Shown here: positions 1 to 10,727 of the stretch, piece after piece
How the letters are laid out: every line of letters begins with the position of its first letter
Numbering within the stretch: position 1 is the first letter of the stretch
DNA from: Locusta migratoria
Taxonomy: Eukaryota > Arthropoda > Insecta > Orthoptera > Acrididae
Direction: 5' to 3'
DNA length: 64,000 bases
Assembly: GCA_026315105.1 (NCBI GenBank)
Contig: CM048750.1
Span: 398,101,002-398,165,001, forward strand
Position numbers and translations under genes: made by a program
The notes under the pieces: model-generated
Databases searched by the model: none
Told to the model about the DNA's origin: nothing
The model's input: only the letters and a program-made list of their open reading frames with translations

Positions 1-222
1 TTCTCACAGAGACAGTGGCGTCACGGAGAAACCGTCCATCTTGCCACATTCATAGACACAATAATAATCCCAGCAATATTACAGAAACTAACATTTAAAA
101 ACATCATACGAAACGCTATTCCTCATGCCTCCGAAAGAAAGGGGTTCTCGTTTAGTAAAAAATGTCCGTCTATAATTTACAAAGTTAAAAACGTAGGGAA
201 GACGGCAGACAGCCGTCTTTCA
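1..222 (+). repeat. repeat fragment, possible 5' internal end of an LTR element
   Basis: Positions about 60-222 resemble the reverse complement of about 4640-4840. Shared landmarks are AGCAATATT, CTATTCCTCATGCCTC, GGGGTTCT and GTCGTCTTTCA-like blocks in the same order. Both copies have TTCTCACA a little upstream (1-8 here, complement of 4867-4875 there). I read this as the end of an LTR followed by internal sequence of one family, but no complete LTR is visible at the window edge. No protein family was recognised in the short open frame. Confidence 0.4.
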
Positions 223-225
223 CGG

Positions 226-1860
226 ATCAGACAACTGACTTTCACGCCAGTCAAATCTGCTATTGCTAACCCACGAGTTTTAGGTGTCCCTGATTTTCAA
301 CGTCAGTTGCAACCTTTGACGTATGCTTCACACTGACTCACTGATGCTGAACTAAAATATTCTTTGTACGAATATCAAGCGCTTGCCGTCTTATTTGTCT
401 TAGAGAAATTTCGGTTTTATGTGGCATGTCACGATCTCAAAACCAATAACCAAGTTCTCAGCTGGGTGTTAGCACGACCACATCAGAGTGGCTTTAGTGC
501 TAGGTGGGCCATTAGGATTTCAGCTGTTAAGTTTAACGTTCGTCATATCAGAGGTACGGATGATGCCTTGGCCAATGCTTTGAATCGTATGTTCGAACAG
601 ATTGTAGTGTAGCCCAGGTAATGGGCTCCAATCTTTTGTGGCCAGTTTTGGCTGAAATCTCTCATTTATTTACGGATATCGAATCTAGGCGGGAGAAGGA
701 TTACCTTCTTGGGCCCATACATTGTGATGTTGCCCGTAAGCAAACCCCCAGAATTACATCTCGAAAGGCGGCGTCTTGTGAAAAAAAGATGGGTCACAAT
801 AACGATCTTAAGGTCTACATTTATCGTCATCTGGTCAAGTCTATTTTTGTTACTTTCATGACTCCTTCTTGGGCGGACACCTTGGGGTTCATAAAATTGC
901 AACTAATCAAAGAGAATTAGGTCTGGGATAGTCTGAAACAGGATGTCAGTCGCATGATTAGTGATTGTAGCCTCTGTAATGAAGCTAAATCCAAGAATTC
1001 CCAAGTTGGTTTTCTCAATTTTTATTGATTATCTTGGCCCATTACAACGTTCCCAGAAGGATAATTGGTACATACTTGTCGTTATCGATGGATTTCCTTG
1101 CATCCTCTGGCTGGATCCCAGTAGAAACGTTACTACCGATATTTCTATTGCTCATCTCACTAACATTTTTCAATAATTTCGACCCCCCAAGCAGCTAGTA
1201 AGTGATAACGCTCCTGCATTTGTTTTGGCTCAATTCGGAGCCTTCTGCGCTGGTAATGCTATTTAACGTATTACAACTACACCATATTATCCTCAGGGGT
1301 CCTTTACTGAAAGGGTCATCATAACCTCAAGTCCGCCCTTATTATTTATCATAGTTATTGTCACAATAAGTGGGATAGCAGTTTGCCTTGACTTATTTTG
1401 GCCTTTAATTCCGCCCCTCATGAAGCTCCTTGATGTTCTCATATCAGGTTAATTCTCCATTGTCCAATTTCTGGGGCATTCAAGATCATCTTCCGATCAC
1501 TCTCACCCCGGCCACCATTAAGGAGAATTGGAGGTGAGCGCGCACTAATATTTACTTTGCACATCACCATCAGGCCACTAGGTATAATAAAGGATGTACG
1601 CCTTTTAAGGGTGAACCCGGTGATACTGTTCATATACGTAATTATCCTAGTAGCGGTAGTCAGACATCCTCTGGTTCCAAACTTTCCCTCGTTATTTGGG
1701 TCTATGTATTATAATGGAAGTAAGTGGACTCAGTAATCTGATAGTTCGGGAATCAGCCACCAACAAATTTTTTAAGGTCCATCTTAATCAGGTTAAGCTT
1801 GTAACTTCTGATGCCACTTCACCTCGCTACCATGTGGGTCCTTGTATAATGGAGGGGGGA
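226..1860 (+). pseudogene. Ty3/gypsy pol remnant: RT end, RNase H, integrase
   Basis: This is a decayed Ty3/gypsy polyprotein that once copied and integrated its own cDNA. The frame at 226-612 carries the end of reverse transcriptase (VLGVPDF) and RNase H (YEYQALAVLFVLEKF, ending DDALANALNRMF). Integrase follows in several frames: a zinc-binding H...H (FHDSFLGGHLG near 853-885) with C-x2-C (DCSLCNE, 963-983), then the core with FIDYLGPL (first Asp, ~1018), SDNAPA (second Asp, ~1200) and FTERV (Glu, ~1305). A C-terminal piece, KFFKVHLNQVKL, lies at ~1768-1803. Stops and frame changes after 612, 920 and 1176 make it non-functional. Gag, protease and most of RT are missing. The clade is certain; the exact family is not. 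Confidence 0.85.
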
Positions 1861-1866
1861 GGGAGG
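1851..1866 (+). other. polypurine tract of the gypsy remnant
   Basis: A G-rich purine run lies directly after the integrase tail and is followed by TTG, so an LTR could begin with TG at 1868. This is where a plus-strand primer tract is expected in Ty3/gypsy elements. A matching 5' LTR was not found, so the assignment rests on position and composition. Confidence 0.5.
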
Positions 1867-1867
1867 T

Positions 1868-2500
1868 TGAGCCGTCCTGGCTCCTGTTTCTTCGATTGAC
1901 CCTGTCCTTGATTTAATTACCATTGATCTCTCTGTGCATCCACCAATCGCATGACGATTCTCTTTTGACTGGTGTATTCCTTGCCGCGTGTGGTAGTACG
2001 GTGGCGTGCCAAGGCAGATGGAGTGCGGGCAAGGGATCAGGCAGCGAGTTTTACACGATGCATGGCATCGCCAGGGTCTAGTTATTTTCATTAAGGGGCC
2101 GTTTGTGGCTGGGCCCGACGTATGCATTGAAGTTGTTCTGGGTGGCACTGGCACTCTGTCTGTCCACGGGGAGCCAAGGGATTCAATGAGCTGAAGAGGC
2201 TGCTCTGGAGAGGTGTTTATGTCAAGTTATAATAGCACCTCAGTGCGGTCTGTTTGCTTTGTTTTCAGGCTATGTGGTCGAGTTCCTAGCGGCCATACGA
2301 CACACCGTCCATCCCTCTCCAAGTGTCTGATCTGTCAACAACTCGTACTTCTCCCTCAGCTCCGGCTGCGCCTTGTGTCATTCCAGCCGCTTTTATCTGG
2401 GATGTATGAAATGTTTCCGGGCGTTGGTTGGCACCCTCCTACTACACCTCTCCTCCTACCCTCTCAATTAGCTTAAATGTTAGGATGTCCTTTCTGAAAG
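1868..2500 (+). other. possible degenerate 3' LTR or unassigned sequence
   Basis: About 630 bases follow the polypurine tract. They would be the 3' LTR if 1868 is its first base, but no second copy in the window allows comparison. The short open frames here show no protein family. Confidence 0.25.
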
Positions 2501-2905
2501 CATTTACCTGGTGTATAGGGTTTTATGGACATGAAACATGGAGCTTAAACAATAAGGTGATAGAAGCTTTGTAATGTTGTGCTACAGATGAATGTTGATT
2601 AGATCGTGTGACTAATCAGGAGGTGAACAGAATTGGGGAGAAAAGGAGTTTCTGGCATATCCTGGCTAAGAAAAGGGATAGGTTGGTGGGACACATTCTG
2701 ATACATCAAGGAATAGTCAACTTAGCACCAGAAGAAAGTGTTTTGGGTAAAAATCGTCGAGGGAGTCCGAGGGACGAATACAGTAAGCAGTTCTAAAGGA
2801 TAAAGGTTGCTGAACGTATCCTGCGATGAAGAGGCTTGCACAGGACAGGGCAGCATGGAGAGCTGCGTCAAACCAGTCTGCGGACTGAAGACCACAACAA
2901 CAACG
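2500..2905 (+). pseudogene. 3' end of a non-LTR retrotransposon (endonuclease-RT type)
   Basis: This is the last part of a LINE reverse-transcriptase ORF and its tail. Recognisable pieces across frames are FYGHETWSL, then TNQEVNRIGEKRS, LVGHILIHQG and NRRGSPRDEY. After a frame change come the residues around GLHRTGQ and the nucleotide tail AGGACTGAAGACCACAACA-like (2883-2905). The order matches the C-terminus of LINE proteins in which a GHILRH-like motif precedes an R-RGRPR basic stretch. The polymerase domain is absent, so this is a 5'-truncated dead copy. Confidence 0.75.
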
Positions 2906-3177
2906 ATTTAGAAGTATTCGGTGCAGAGTGATGAATCACAGTCCCCCATGTCGTTTTCCCTGTCTACGCTTACGCTACTCTCAGCTCTCACTGATGGCTA
3001 GTGGCCTGCTCACGCCATTGAGCGCTGCGGAACGCCTGCAATTGGTGCATGCTGCTTACATCATTTAAAAGATAGTGCTGGATGACTCCACGACTTTTAA
3101 TCACAACTCTGCGAGGTCAAAGGTCAAATTTGGCTCAGAAGCCCCAAATTTCTGTCCAGAAAACCCTTTGCGTACCT
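2906..3177. other. unassigned spacer
   Basis: No coding potential, repeat unit or recognisable element was seen. Confidence 0.3.
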
Positions 3178-3400
3178 ACTGATTTAGAAGGCAATATGAG
3201 TAGTTCTATTAGACTGTTTGCGGATGATGCTGTCTGTCGTTAGATGCTCAAGTGGAACTGACGGACGACTTAGAGGAAGTTTTGAGTATGTTAGCTCCTT
3301 TTGTATTATCACGATAAAGGCAAGAGTGTTTCAAGGAAACGATGCACGACTTGGGGTGGAAATCATTAAGAAGAAATGCGTCATTCGTTGTGGCGAGATA
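3178..3400 (+). pseudogene. CR1-like LINE fragment split by a Tc1 insertion
   Basis: The stretch reads across frames as ...DLEGNMSSSIRLFADDAV near 3180-3237, which contains the FADD catalytic box of a LINE reverse transcriptase. It then jumps to the C-terminal region, where GATGCACGACTTGGGGTGG resembles 41943-41962 of another copy. Material between these parts is deleted. The fragment stops at the dinucleotide TA (3399-3400), where a Tc1 terminal repeat begins. The 3' end of this LINE is not found on the other side, because the Tc1 copy is itself truncated by an AT microsatellite. Confidence 0.7.
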
Positions 3401-4104
3401 CACACTTCTGGCCATTAAAATTGCTACAGACACGAAATTTAACCGACAGGAAGAAGATGCTGTGATATGCCAATGATTAGCTTTTCAGAGCATTCACACA
3501 AGTTTGGCGCCAGTGGCGACACCTACAATGTGCTGACATCAGGAAAGTTTCCAACCGATTTCTCATACAAAAAAATCAGTTGACCGGCATTGTCGGGTGA
3601 AACGTTGGTGTGATGCCTCATGTAAGGAGCAGAGATGCGTACCATCACGACTTTGATAAAGGTCGGATTGCAGCCTATTGCAATAGCGATTTTTGTCGTA
3701 TCGCTACATTGCTGCTCGCGTTGATCGCTATCCAATAACTGTTAGCACAATATGGAATCCGTGGTTTCAGGAAGGTAATACGGAATGTCGTGCTGGATCC
3801 CAACGGCCTCGTATCACTGGCAGTCGAGATGTCAGGCATCTTATCCGCATGGCTCTAACAGATCGTGCAGCCACGTCTCGATCCCTGAGTCAACAGATGG
3901 GAACGTTTGTAAGACAACAACCATCTGCACGAACAGTTCGACGACGTTTGCAGCAGCATGGACTATCAGCTTGGAGACCATGGCTGGCGTTACCCTTGAC
4001 GCTGCGTCACAGACAGGAGCGCTTGCGATGGTGTACGCAATGACGAACCTGGGTGCACGAATGGCAAAAAGTCATCTTTTCAGATGAATCCAGGTTTGTC
4101 TACA

Positions 4105-4106
<2 letters not shown>
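3401..4106 (+). mobile_element. Tc1-like DNA transposon, 3'-truncated
   Basis: The left terminal sequence begins CACACTTCTGGCCATTAAAA directly after a TA, the target used by Tc1/mariner elements. A short non-coding leader follows, then the transposase remnant. The element ends abruptly at 4106 in an (AT)n run, so the right half and right terminal repeat are missing. It sits inside a CR1-like LINE fragment and is therefore younger than that LINE copy. Confidence 0.85.
3634..4098 (+). pseudogene. Tc1-like transposase, truncated, with in-frame stop
   Basis: Tc1 transposases bind the terminal repeats through paired helix-turn-helix domains and cut and paste the element with a DDE/DDD nuclease. 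Visible parts are the first helix-turn-helix (SYRYIAARVDRYPITVSTIW, 3693-3752), the GSQRPRITGSRD linker, the second helix-turn-helix (SARTVRRRLQQHGLSAWRPW) and the first catalytic Asp in VIFSDESRF (~4066-4092). A TGA at 4041-4043 interrupts the frame where CGA-type codons are usual, and the segment before 3693 is frame-shifted. Both later catalytic acidic residues lie beyond the truncation, so the copy is dead. Family certainty is high. Confidence 0.88.

Positions 4107-4174
<68 letters not shown>
4107..4174. repeat. (AT)n microsatellite
   Basis: A pure AT dinucleotide run that replaces the 3' half of the Tc1 element. Confidence 0.95.
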
Positions 4175-4177
<3 letters not shown>

Positions 4178-4600
4178 AAATATTTCAGTCAAAGGTGGTT
4201 GAAATGAGGTAGGCACAAATTTGAATAAAAACTATATTCACGTTCTAGATTTTTTACAGTTTGACCAATACAATACAAATGTGACCATATGCCACATAAT
4301 CCCATATGCCATAAAAATGCAAAATAGATCAGTTTAAAAGTCAATAAAATACAAATAATATCAAAATGGGTGACTTTACATAAAATAGAAATTAACTAAG
4401 GTTGATACACGTATATAAAGTTTTTGACAGGAGGGAAGTGGGAAAACAACGAAGTATAAAAGTTACTTCGGCGTCAAAATAACTTTTGATCGCTGAAGTA
4501 AAGAAGTTATAAAATGCAGAATGGCTATGGAGGGAAAGTATTTATAAGGAAATTTATTACAATAAAATTTATTATCGTCGAATATTAATTTAAGCGCCAA
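4175..4600. other. AT-rich unassigned sequence
   Basis: Nothing was recognised here. There are no open frames of note and no terminal repeats. Confidence 0.3.
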
Positions 4601-4639
4601 AGAGTTTTTTCTGAAGCCATTTTTCTGGAGTGAAGCCTT

Positions 4640-4866
4640 GTTGGGGAGTTAAACATTGAAAGACGACCATCTATCGTCTCCCATATATTTTTTATAAAAT
4701 TGTAATGTATTTGACGTCGATAGATTAGCATTTTGTTAAGACTAGAACCCCACTCTTTTCGAGGCATGAGGAATAGCATTTTTATTTCATGTTTTAAAAT
4801 ATAAGTTTCTGAAATGTTAGTTAATATTGCTAGGATTTTGTTATTTTAATAATTCTAAATGCCCCT
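4640..4866 (-). repeat. second copy of the repeat at the window start, inverted
   Basis: Read on the - strand this matches 60-222 of the window. The - strand holds a 64-residue open frame (4585-4779) with no recognised family. The complement of TTCTCACA at the 4867 edge recurs in both copies, which suggests the same element type and the same LTR/internal boundary. Confidence 0.4.
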
Positions 4867-5345
4867 GTGAGAATGTGTACTTGTTTTACTTTTAAGTGGA
4901 TGTGCAAGAATCTAATGGCTGCCTGAATGTGGGTAGTGATAGCTCGCTTTGCATGGTTCTCTCTGGCTCAGAGTCGATAGTTAGTCGTTACCAGCCCCTG
5001 CTACTGATGCGACCAAAGAGGTTTCTACACCCTTTGGTTACAAGCTAATCGACGAGCCTTCTCCAGGGCGAGTCTCAAGATCTTCTCTCCCCACCACCGC
5101 TGTTATCATTGGTTTTGCCCAGTTTCCGGTAGCTTCCCCGTCTCCTTGCAGCTCGGTGGTCACTTTGTGCTGGGATCATGGTGAGGTAACATTGCTTCTT
5201 CTCTTGTGTCTGTGGAGACGGTAGTGGATTGTTGTCTAGCATGTTTAATATAGACTCTTGAACTTAGATTAATGGTTTGTAATATTACTTCCGATCATGT
5301 GCGGAGATGTGTTCGAGTGAAGATTAACTGGGTTCATCGCGTAAC
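4867..5345 (-). mobile_element. candidate LTR
   Basis: The block starts TGTGAGAAT on the + strand (ATTCTCACA on the -), directly beside the internal-like repeat at 4640-4866, and stops near the 3' end of the LINE beginning at 5350. It has moderate GC content and no coding potential. The first bases TGTGAGAAT also begin the better-supported LTR at 60575. No second full copy exists for comparison, so its length and far edge are guesses. Confidence 0.3.
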
Positions 5346-5349
5346 TAAT

Positions 5350-6110
5350 CGCCATCTGCATATAACTCTCTGTAAGAGGGTTCATCAAACCGCTTTCCTA
5401 AAATTTTTCTACCGTTCTATTCTCTAATATAGCCCGCGTGAAAATGCAACACCCTAATCTTTCCCTCTTCGATATGATTTCTCCTATTTTGTTATGATTA
5501 TCTTGTCTGTGGATACTCACAAAATATCTTCGGATTCGAAGCGGAAAGATGGTGAAAGAAATTTCACAAAAAAGTCTCATCGCAACGAATAATGCCTTTC
5601 TTGTAATGATTCCCAGGCCCCAATCGCGCATCATTTCGGTGACACCGTCTCCCCTGTATTGCGATGACTCAAAACGAGCTGCCCCTCTCTGAACATTCTC
5701 TACATATTCCCTCAGTCCTGTTTGGCGGGGATCCCACGAAGCGTAGCGATACTCCAAAAGTGTAGTGTAGGCAGTTTTTTTGTAGAACTGTTTCATCTAC
5801 TAAGTGTTCCGCCAATGAAACGCAGCCTTTGCTTCGCCTTACCTACGGTGTTTTCTGTGCGTTCCTTCCAAATTACGTTGTTCGTAATTGTAATTCCGAG
5901 CTATTTATATGAATTCATTGATTTACCGTGTGAATGAAGTTTAACTGATTTCTTTTAGTGGTCATATGGATGACTTCGCACTTTTCATTATCAGGGACAA
6001 TTGTCAATTTTCGCACCCAATAGACATCTCATGCAGATCGTTTGGCAGTTGCTTTTGAACTTATGGTAACTTCGCAAATCGATAAACAACATCATCCGCA
6101 AAACGTTGTA
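5350..6110 (-). pseudogene. CR1-like LINE, 3' part
   Basis: On the - strand, ORF 5398-5796 reads LLEYRYASWDPRQTGLREYVENVQRGAARF. This is the stretch before the C-terminus of CR1/Jockey-type LINE proteins, where a -WDPYQ- segment precedes -EKIQRRAARF. Upstream (5800-6110) the complement continues the same ORF through segments matching the thumb region, but broken by stops. The 3' boundary near 5350 lies after a GATGAACCCTCT-like sequence also present at 42188-42206. It belongs to the same family as 3178-3400, 8960-9690, 27915-28541 and 41775-42275. The copy is inactive. Confidence 0.78.
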
Positions 6111-6817
6111 AAGTGTAGTGGGTGTCTCGGGTTTCGGAAAAAAAGTAGAATGTAACTGGCAGGGGACGCTAAATATTGGCATGAGAGACAAGCGCGGCTG
6201 ACCCTGAATTAATAACTGTGATAATAAATCATGATATTAAAAATTATTTGAGTGATAGAATATGGCCCTGATTCAATACTAATTGACAATCTCTCTTCCA
6301 CTTCCTGCAAGCGGCATAAAATATAAATTAATAATTTCTTCCCACCAAAAATTTAATAAGCTAGCTAGGATGTGATAAGTATTAATGTTAGAAAAATATC
6401 CTTCCATTTTAACAATAAGTTTATTATTACCATTAATCAGAAAAAACCTCATATAGAAACTCCAACACAAAACGCAAACTACATTGAACATCCAAGTTTA
6501 CAATTACCATCAAATATGAAAGAATAATCTAGATGATTATGACTTTACACTGATCATTATGAAACTTGCATTTAACACCGACTGACAAGACAAAAAACCC
6601 TATCATGAATTGATACAATATTCGTAACTGAATAATTGAACCGGAATATCAGTGCAGGGTTGATTTTCATAACTACACAATCCCACTATTATGCAGAACC
6701 TGATGCAACGACTATTTGTTGCTGTCGAGCGCTTTGCTATACATTACCAAATTGAGGCGCTGCGCTGCAGTGGAGTGGGCGCAGGGCGGCTGTAAGCTGA
6801 AAATTTCTGTGATCACG

Positions 6818-6843
6818 AAAAAAAAAAAAAAAAAAAAAAAAAA
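6818..6843. repeat. poly(A) run
   Basis: About 25 consecutive A bases lie just after a short 77-codon open frame start. It could be the tail of a retroposed + strand sequence to its left, but no parent element is recognised. Confidence 0.6.
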
Positions 6844-8185
6844 CACGCTTCGTTACTCGGAAGCTGTACTCCCTCCTATCAACCTCTGTGTGATCGGCAG
6901 TACACAGTGCCTACGATTTCAAGCACTTCTGCCAAGTCAGTTAGCGTAGACCAATATGCACACGTACTGAAGGCCTAGATGACTCCAGAAGTTGAGTATA
7001 TCGTAACCAGTAACTCGGTGCACTAGTATTGACTGGCTGACCTTATCCAAACCGAAAAACAAGGACTTTCAGCTCAAGTACAAATCTCAGTGTGTGCCCT
7101 ATAACTTATACAAGTACATCCGTCCAAGTATCGGCTCAATAAGTAAAATCACCGAGTCCGTCCACTAAGAAAACAGCGCGCGAGCAGATGCGTCCGTACT
7201 CAAGCGGAGCAAAGCATGAAGTCCTCACGATATCGCGTCTGCCGCGCAAGACCCTGCCAGAACCCGTTTTTTTTCGGAAAAACGAATCAGCATCGAGTTT
7301 TCAAACTCTGCCCAGTAAAATTTTACTAAACGACCGCCGATTTCGAAAAGCTGGCGCTTTGAACATAGCCAGTCGGAGTCGGCTACCCCTTCCACATACA
7401 CTTTTGGCGCGATTCTTCACCAACGATCCAAACCGTCACTGTAGAAGCGCAAACCGAGCATGTAGAGAAAACAGCCACTTTATGTGTCGTCTTCCGTTTT
7501 AGCAGACAAGATTCTGGGCGCTTGCCTCATCAGAGTAGCTACCTATCTTTTTCCAAAATCCGAAGGATTGGTTCTAAAAGCACAGACAATACTCCTTCTC
7601 AGTTTGGGACACTAGGCTAAGACATTTACAACCTGCTGCTCGGCCAGAGCACTAAGGCACATTGCTATCGGAACCCCTACGGCGCGGCCCCCAGGCACAG
7701 AGTAACATATACAGAGGAGAAGCCCCCCCTAAACCTCTGTCCTATGCTACCCTCATAGTTCCGTAAGATGCTAGCAGGTGTCAGACGGTTCCCCGGCTTA
7801 GTACCGGTAGATGAGACTAGAGGCGCTTCTGAGGGTAGCGTGGAGGGGAGGCAGAGGGGAGAGCTCGTGCCGCCTGCCACGAGGCCACAGCTGTGTCCGG
7901 TGTGCCGGCGTTTGAGGGGAGGTGGTGGTGGGGACAGCCGCTACCTGCCGCCTGCTCTGGCCAGTTTAAAGGGCTGCTTCTGACCGCAGCGCCATCATGG
8001 GACATCTTACGAAACCTTCCCTCCCTGCACCCCTGAGCGTGGGACCGGGCCCTTACGGAGGTTTCCTGTCTGTATAAATTTGTCTGTGCCCCAGGGCACG
8101 CGGCTGGCCACTGGTAGAGAGTGCTGTAACGGCCATCTCCACCGGAATTCCACTCTCCCCCATCAAGACAAACTCAGCTCTGTTT
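6844..8185. other. unassigned region, GC-rich in its right half
   Basis: About 1.3 kb has no recognisable protein. From about 7670 to 8160 the base composition shifts to GC-rich, unlike the surroundings, with overlapping short open frames on both strands that look compositional. It could be part of an unrecognised LTR element or an old CpG-rich promoter. I see no splice-bounded exon, target-site duplication or terminal repeat to decide. Confidence 0.3.
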
Positions 8186-8950
8186 CTGATCATCATCACC
8201 ATCATCATCATTAGAGACTGATTATGCCTTTCAGCGTTCAGTCTGGAGCATAGTAACTCTAATAAAATTCCTCCATGATCCTCTATTCAGTACTAACATT
8301 GATGCCTCGTCTGATGTTATGCCTTTTACTTCAAAATCATTGTGCGCCGAATCTAAGTACTTTCTTCTTGGTCTACATCGACTCCTCTTACCCTCCACTG
8401 ACGACCTCATGAGTCTCTTAGGTAACCTTGCTTCTCCCATGCGTGTAATATGACCCCACCATCTCAGTCTGTTCGCTCTAACTGCTTCATCTATGGTATT
8501 CATTCCCAGCTTTTCTTTGATTTCCTCATTATGGACACCCTCCTGCCATTGTTCCCATCTATTGGTACCTGCAATCATTCTTGCTACTTTAATATCTGTA
8601 ACCTCTATCTTATGAATAAGGTAACCTGTATCCACCCAACTTTCACTCCCATACAACAAAGTTGGCCGAAAGATAGAGCGGTGCACTGCTAACTTACTCT
8701 TGGTACTTACTTCCTTCTTGCAGAAGAGAGTAGATCTTATTTGAGCACTCACTGCATTAGCTTTGCTGCACTTCGATTCCAGTTCTTTCGCTATGTTGCC
8801 ATCCTGTGAGAAAATACATCCCAGGTACTTGAAACTGTCTACCTGTTCTAACTTTGTTCCTCTTATTTGGCACTCAATCTGTTTGAATCTCATTCCCACA
8901 GACATTACTTTCTCTTTTCACATCAGCAAAAATCTTCCCTGCACTGCATT
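8186..8950 (-). pseudogene. LINE endonuclease-reverse transcriptase, C-terminal part
   Basis: ORF 8231-8905 on the - strand (224 codons) is the C-terminal third of a LINE polyprotein. It reads KYLGCIFSQDG, then KSKLAVHRSIFRPTLLYGSE, then LRWWGHITRM and an arginine-rich RSRCRPRRKYLD. In intact elements this follows the polymerase palm and ends the ORF. The 3' tail on the - strand is a run of TGATGATG-like trinucleotides (complement of 8190-8213), typical of LINE tails made of short repeats. It is truncated at its 5' side near 8950, where another LINE fragment begins. The open frame is unusually clean, suggesting a fairly recent insertion. Confidence 0.82.
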
Positions 8951-8959
8951 CCCGACAGC

Positions 8960-9690
8960 AATAGAAAAATGCATGTATTGATCGCTTTACATCATTACAC
9001 GAACGATAAACACAGTTAATAAAGATGAGAGATGGGCTACCATCTCTCAATGTTCTAAGACAACTGCTCAGATTGTCTCCTAAATCGTTTGTAAAGACAG
9101 GGAAGAGTAGGGGACCTATAACGCTTCCCTGGGGAACGCCAGATATCACTTCTGTTTTACACGATGACTTTCCATCCATTAATACTTACTGAGAGGAAAT
9201 CACGAATCCAGTCGCACAACTGTGTCTGTATTACCTAAGTACGCAGTTTCATAAGAAGCCGTTTGTGAGCTGCAGTGTCAAAAACCTTCCGAAAATCCAG
9301 AAATATGGGATCGATTTGAGATCCCTTTATCACTTCATGTGACTAAAGAGCGATACTTTCCTAATCCGTGTTGACTATGGGTCAATAGGTTGTTCTCTCC
9401 AAGATAGTTCATAAAGTATGCGTTCCAAAATCTTGTTGTAAATGGATATTATGGTACGGGCCTCTAATTTTGGGTATCATTTTGGGTATTGTTTCTTGAA
9501 TATTGGAGTGACCTGTACACCTTTCGAGACTGTGGGTTGTACGAGCGGTTGTGTGTGACACGTATGGATCTATTACATCTGCTTACTCTGAAAGGTATAC
9601 AGTGTGGACCGGAAGACTTGCTTTTGTCACGTGATTTCCGTTGCTTTACTACTCCGAAATATCTAGTTCACGCATGTTGACAGGTGTTTC
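8960..9690 (-). pseudogene. CR1-like LINE reverse transcriptase fragment
   Basis: On the - strand the palm region reads across frames FLDFRKVFDTAAHKRLLMKL (complement of ~9240-9300), then WIRDFL, then ORF 8874-9179 with TEVISGVPQGSVIGPLLFPV. These are the LINE motifs that hold the first catalytic Asp and the GVPQGS primer-grip loop. The FADD catalytic box that should follow is destroyed: the sequence after DNLSSCLRTL is unrelated. Upstream (9300-9690) the complement continues the fingers domain with stops. The copy is dead and shares its family with 5350-6110. Confidence 0.8.
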
Positions 9691-9695
9691 TTATT

Positions 9696-9706
9696 TGCAT
9701 TTTAGA
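9696..9706. repeat. target-site duplication of SINE, left
   Basis: TGCATTTTAGA here is repeated at 9903-9913 and bounds the SINE exactly. Confidence 0.9.
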
Positions 9707-9902
9707 ATGTTCAAATGTTTGTAGAGTCTATGGGACTTAACTACGGGGCCATCAGTCCCTAAACGTACAAACTACTTATGAACTAGCTAATCCTAAGTAC
9801 GGCACAAATATCCATGCCCGAGGGGGGATTCGAACCCCCGACCGTAGTGGCCGTGCAGACCGTGACTGGAGCGCCTCAGTCTCCTCGGCCACCGCGGCCG
9901 GC
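9707..9902 (-). mobile_element. tRNA-derived SINE, copy 1
   Basis: On the - strand it begins GCCGGCCGCGGTGGCCGAGG, with the pol III A box (TGGCCGAGG) and B box (GGGTTCGAATCCCC), then a conserved non-tRNA body (TTAGGGACTGATGGCCCCG) and an end of type ACAAACATTTGAAC. Eleven-base target duplications flank it. The tRNA-like head resembles a class II (Ser/Leu-type) tRNA but lacks a foldable intact gene, so it is a SINE and not a working tRNA. Confidence 0.93.
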
Positions 9903-9913
9903 TGCATTTTAGA

Positions 9914-10727
9914 GTATTAAATTCGCCTTCTTTGGTGAAGGATTTCTGGAAGCTGTGTTTATTGCCTCTGCTTTAGCTGTGGTGGCATCGGTGGCATCTC
10001 CATAGCTATCGCTTACTAAGAAATTGGTTGTGTTTTGTCGCTAGTGTACAGTAGACTAGATTTTTACGCTCTTACGAGACAGGTGTTTGCTGTGGAAACT
10101 ATTATAGTTAGTCTTCGAATTCCGGGGCCGATATTTTGCCAACGATCTCAATACGTATAAGATCGTCGATTCCTGAGATGAATGCAGTATTTAAGTTTAT
10201 AATCATGTTCGTACAGAGCGCGTGACTTCCGTACTTTCCGTGTTATTTTTGTCTACAAAATTTTCAAATACTTGTAAATCTAAGGTACCAAACAGTTGTG
10301 GTCATCAGTCGCTGGACTTACAGATTGCATAAATTAACTTACACTAACACACTACTCCATCCCCGAGGGAGTTATGTTGTTAATTGTATGCGTTCATTGC
10401 AGTGGCGATGCCAGAGGAAAATGTTGGAAGAATTTACAAATACCCGGTGAGATTCTTTTAACTAAATTTCTTTAATTTTTACTATGTTGCAAAAGTCATG
10501 CTCATTATTTGTTAACTATGAAGGCCATCCGTCTATACAAAAACAATAAGGTGAGGAGATCGTTTTTCACCGATCGCGTTCCGTTTTATTGAATGTAAAA
10601 CATCTTCAGTGGTCTGAAATGATTGATACCTACAATCTGATTTGTTTGTACAGACCGAAAAACAATTCGTAATTTATTTATTCTAAAAAGTTGACCTGTT
10701 TACTTACGAAAATTTTTCTCGGGTTTT
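9914..10727. other. unassigned sequence
   Basis: There is no convincing gene. A short stretch at 10406-10446 looks exon-like (AG before, GTGAG after), but it is too short to support a call. A possible element tail occurs near 10580-10640. Confidence 0.25.

Noticed and set aside
2432..6949. Two unrelated frames ending in the same peptide LLPSQLA (2213-2476 and 6716-6949).
   Set aside because: The surrounding nucleotides do not match, so it is coincidence in short frames.
10406..10446. A ~45-base exon-like stretch between AG and GTGAG.
   Set aside because: Too short to test, no neighbouring exon, and such splice-like words are common by chance.
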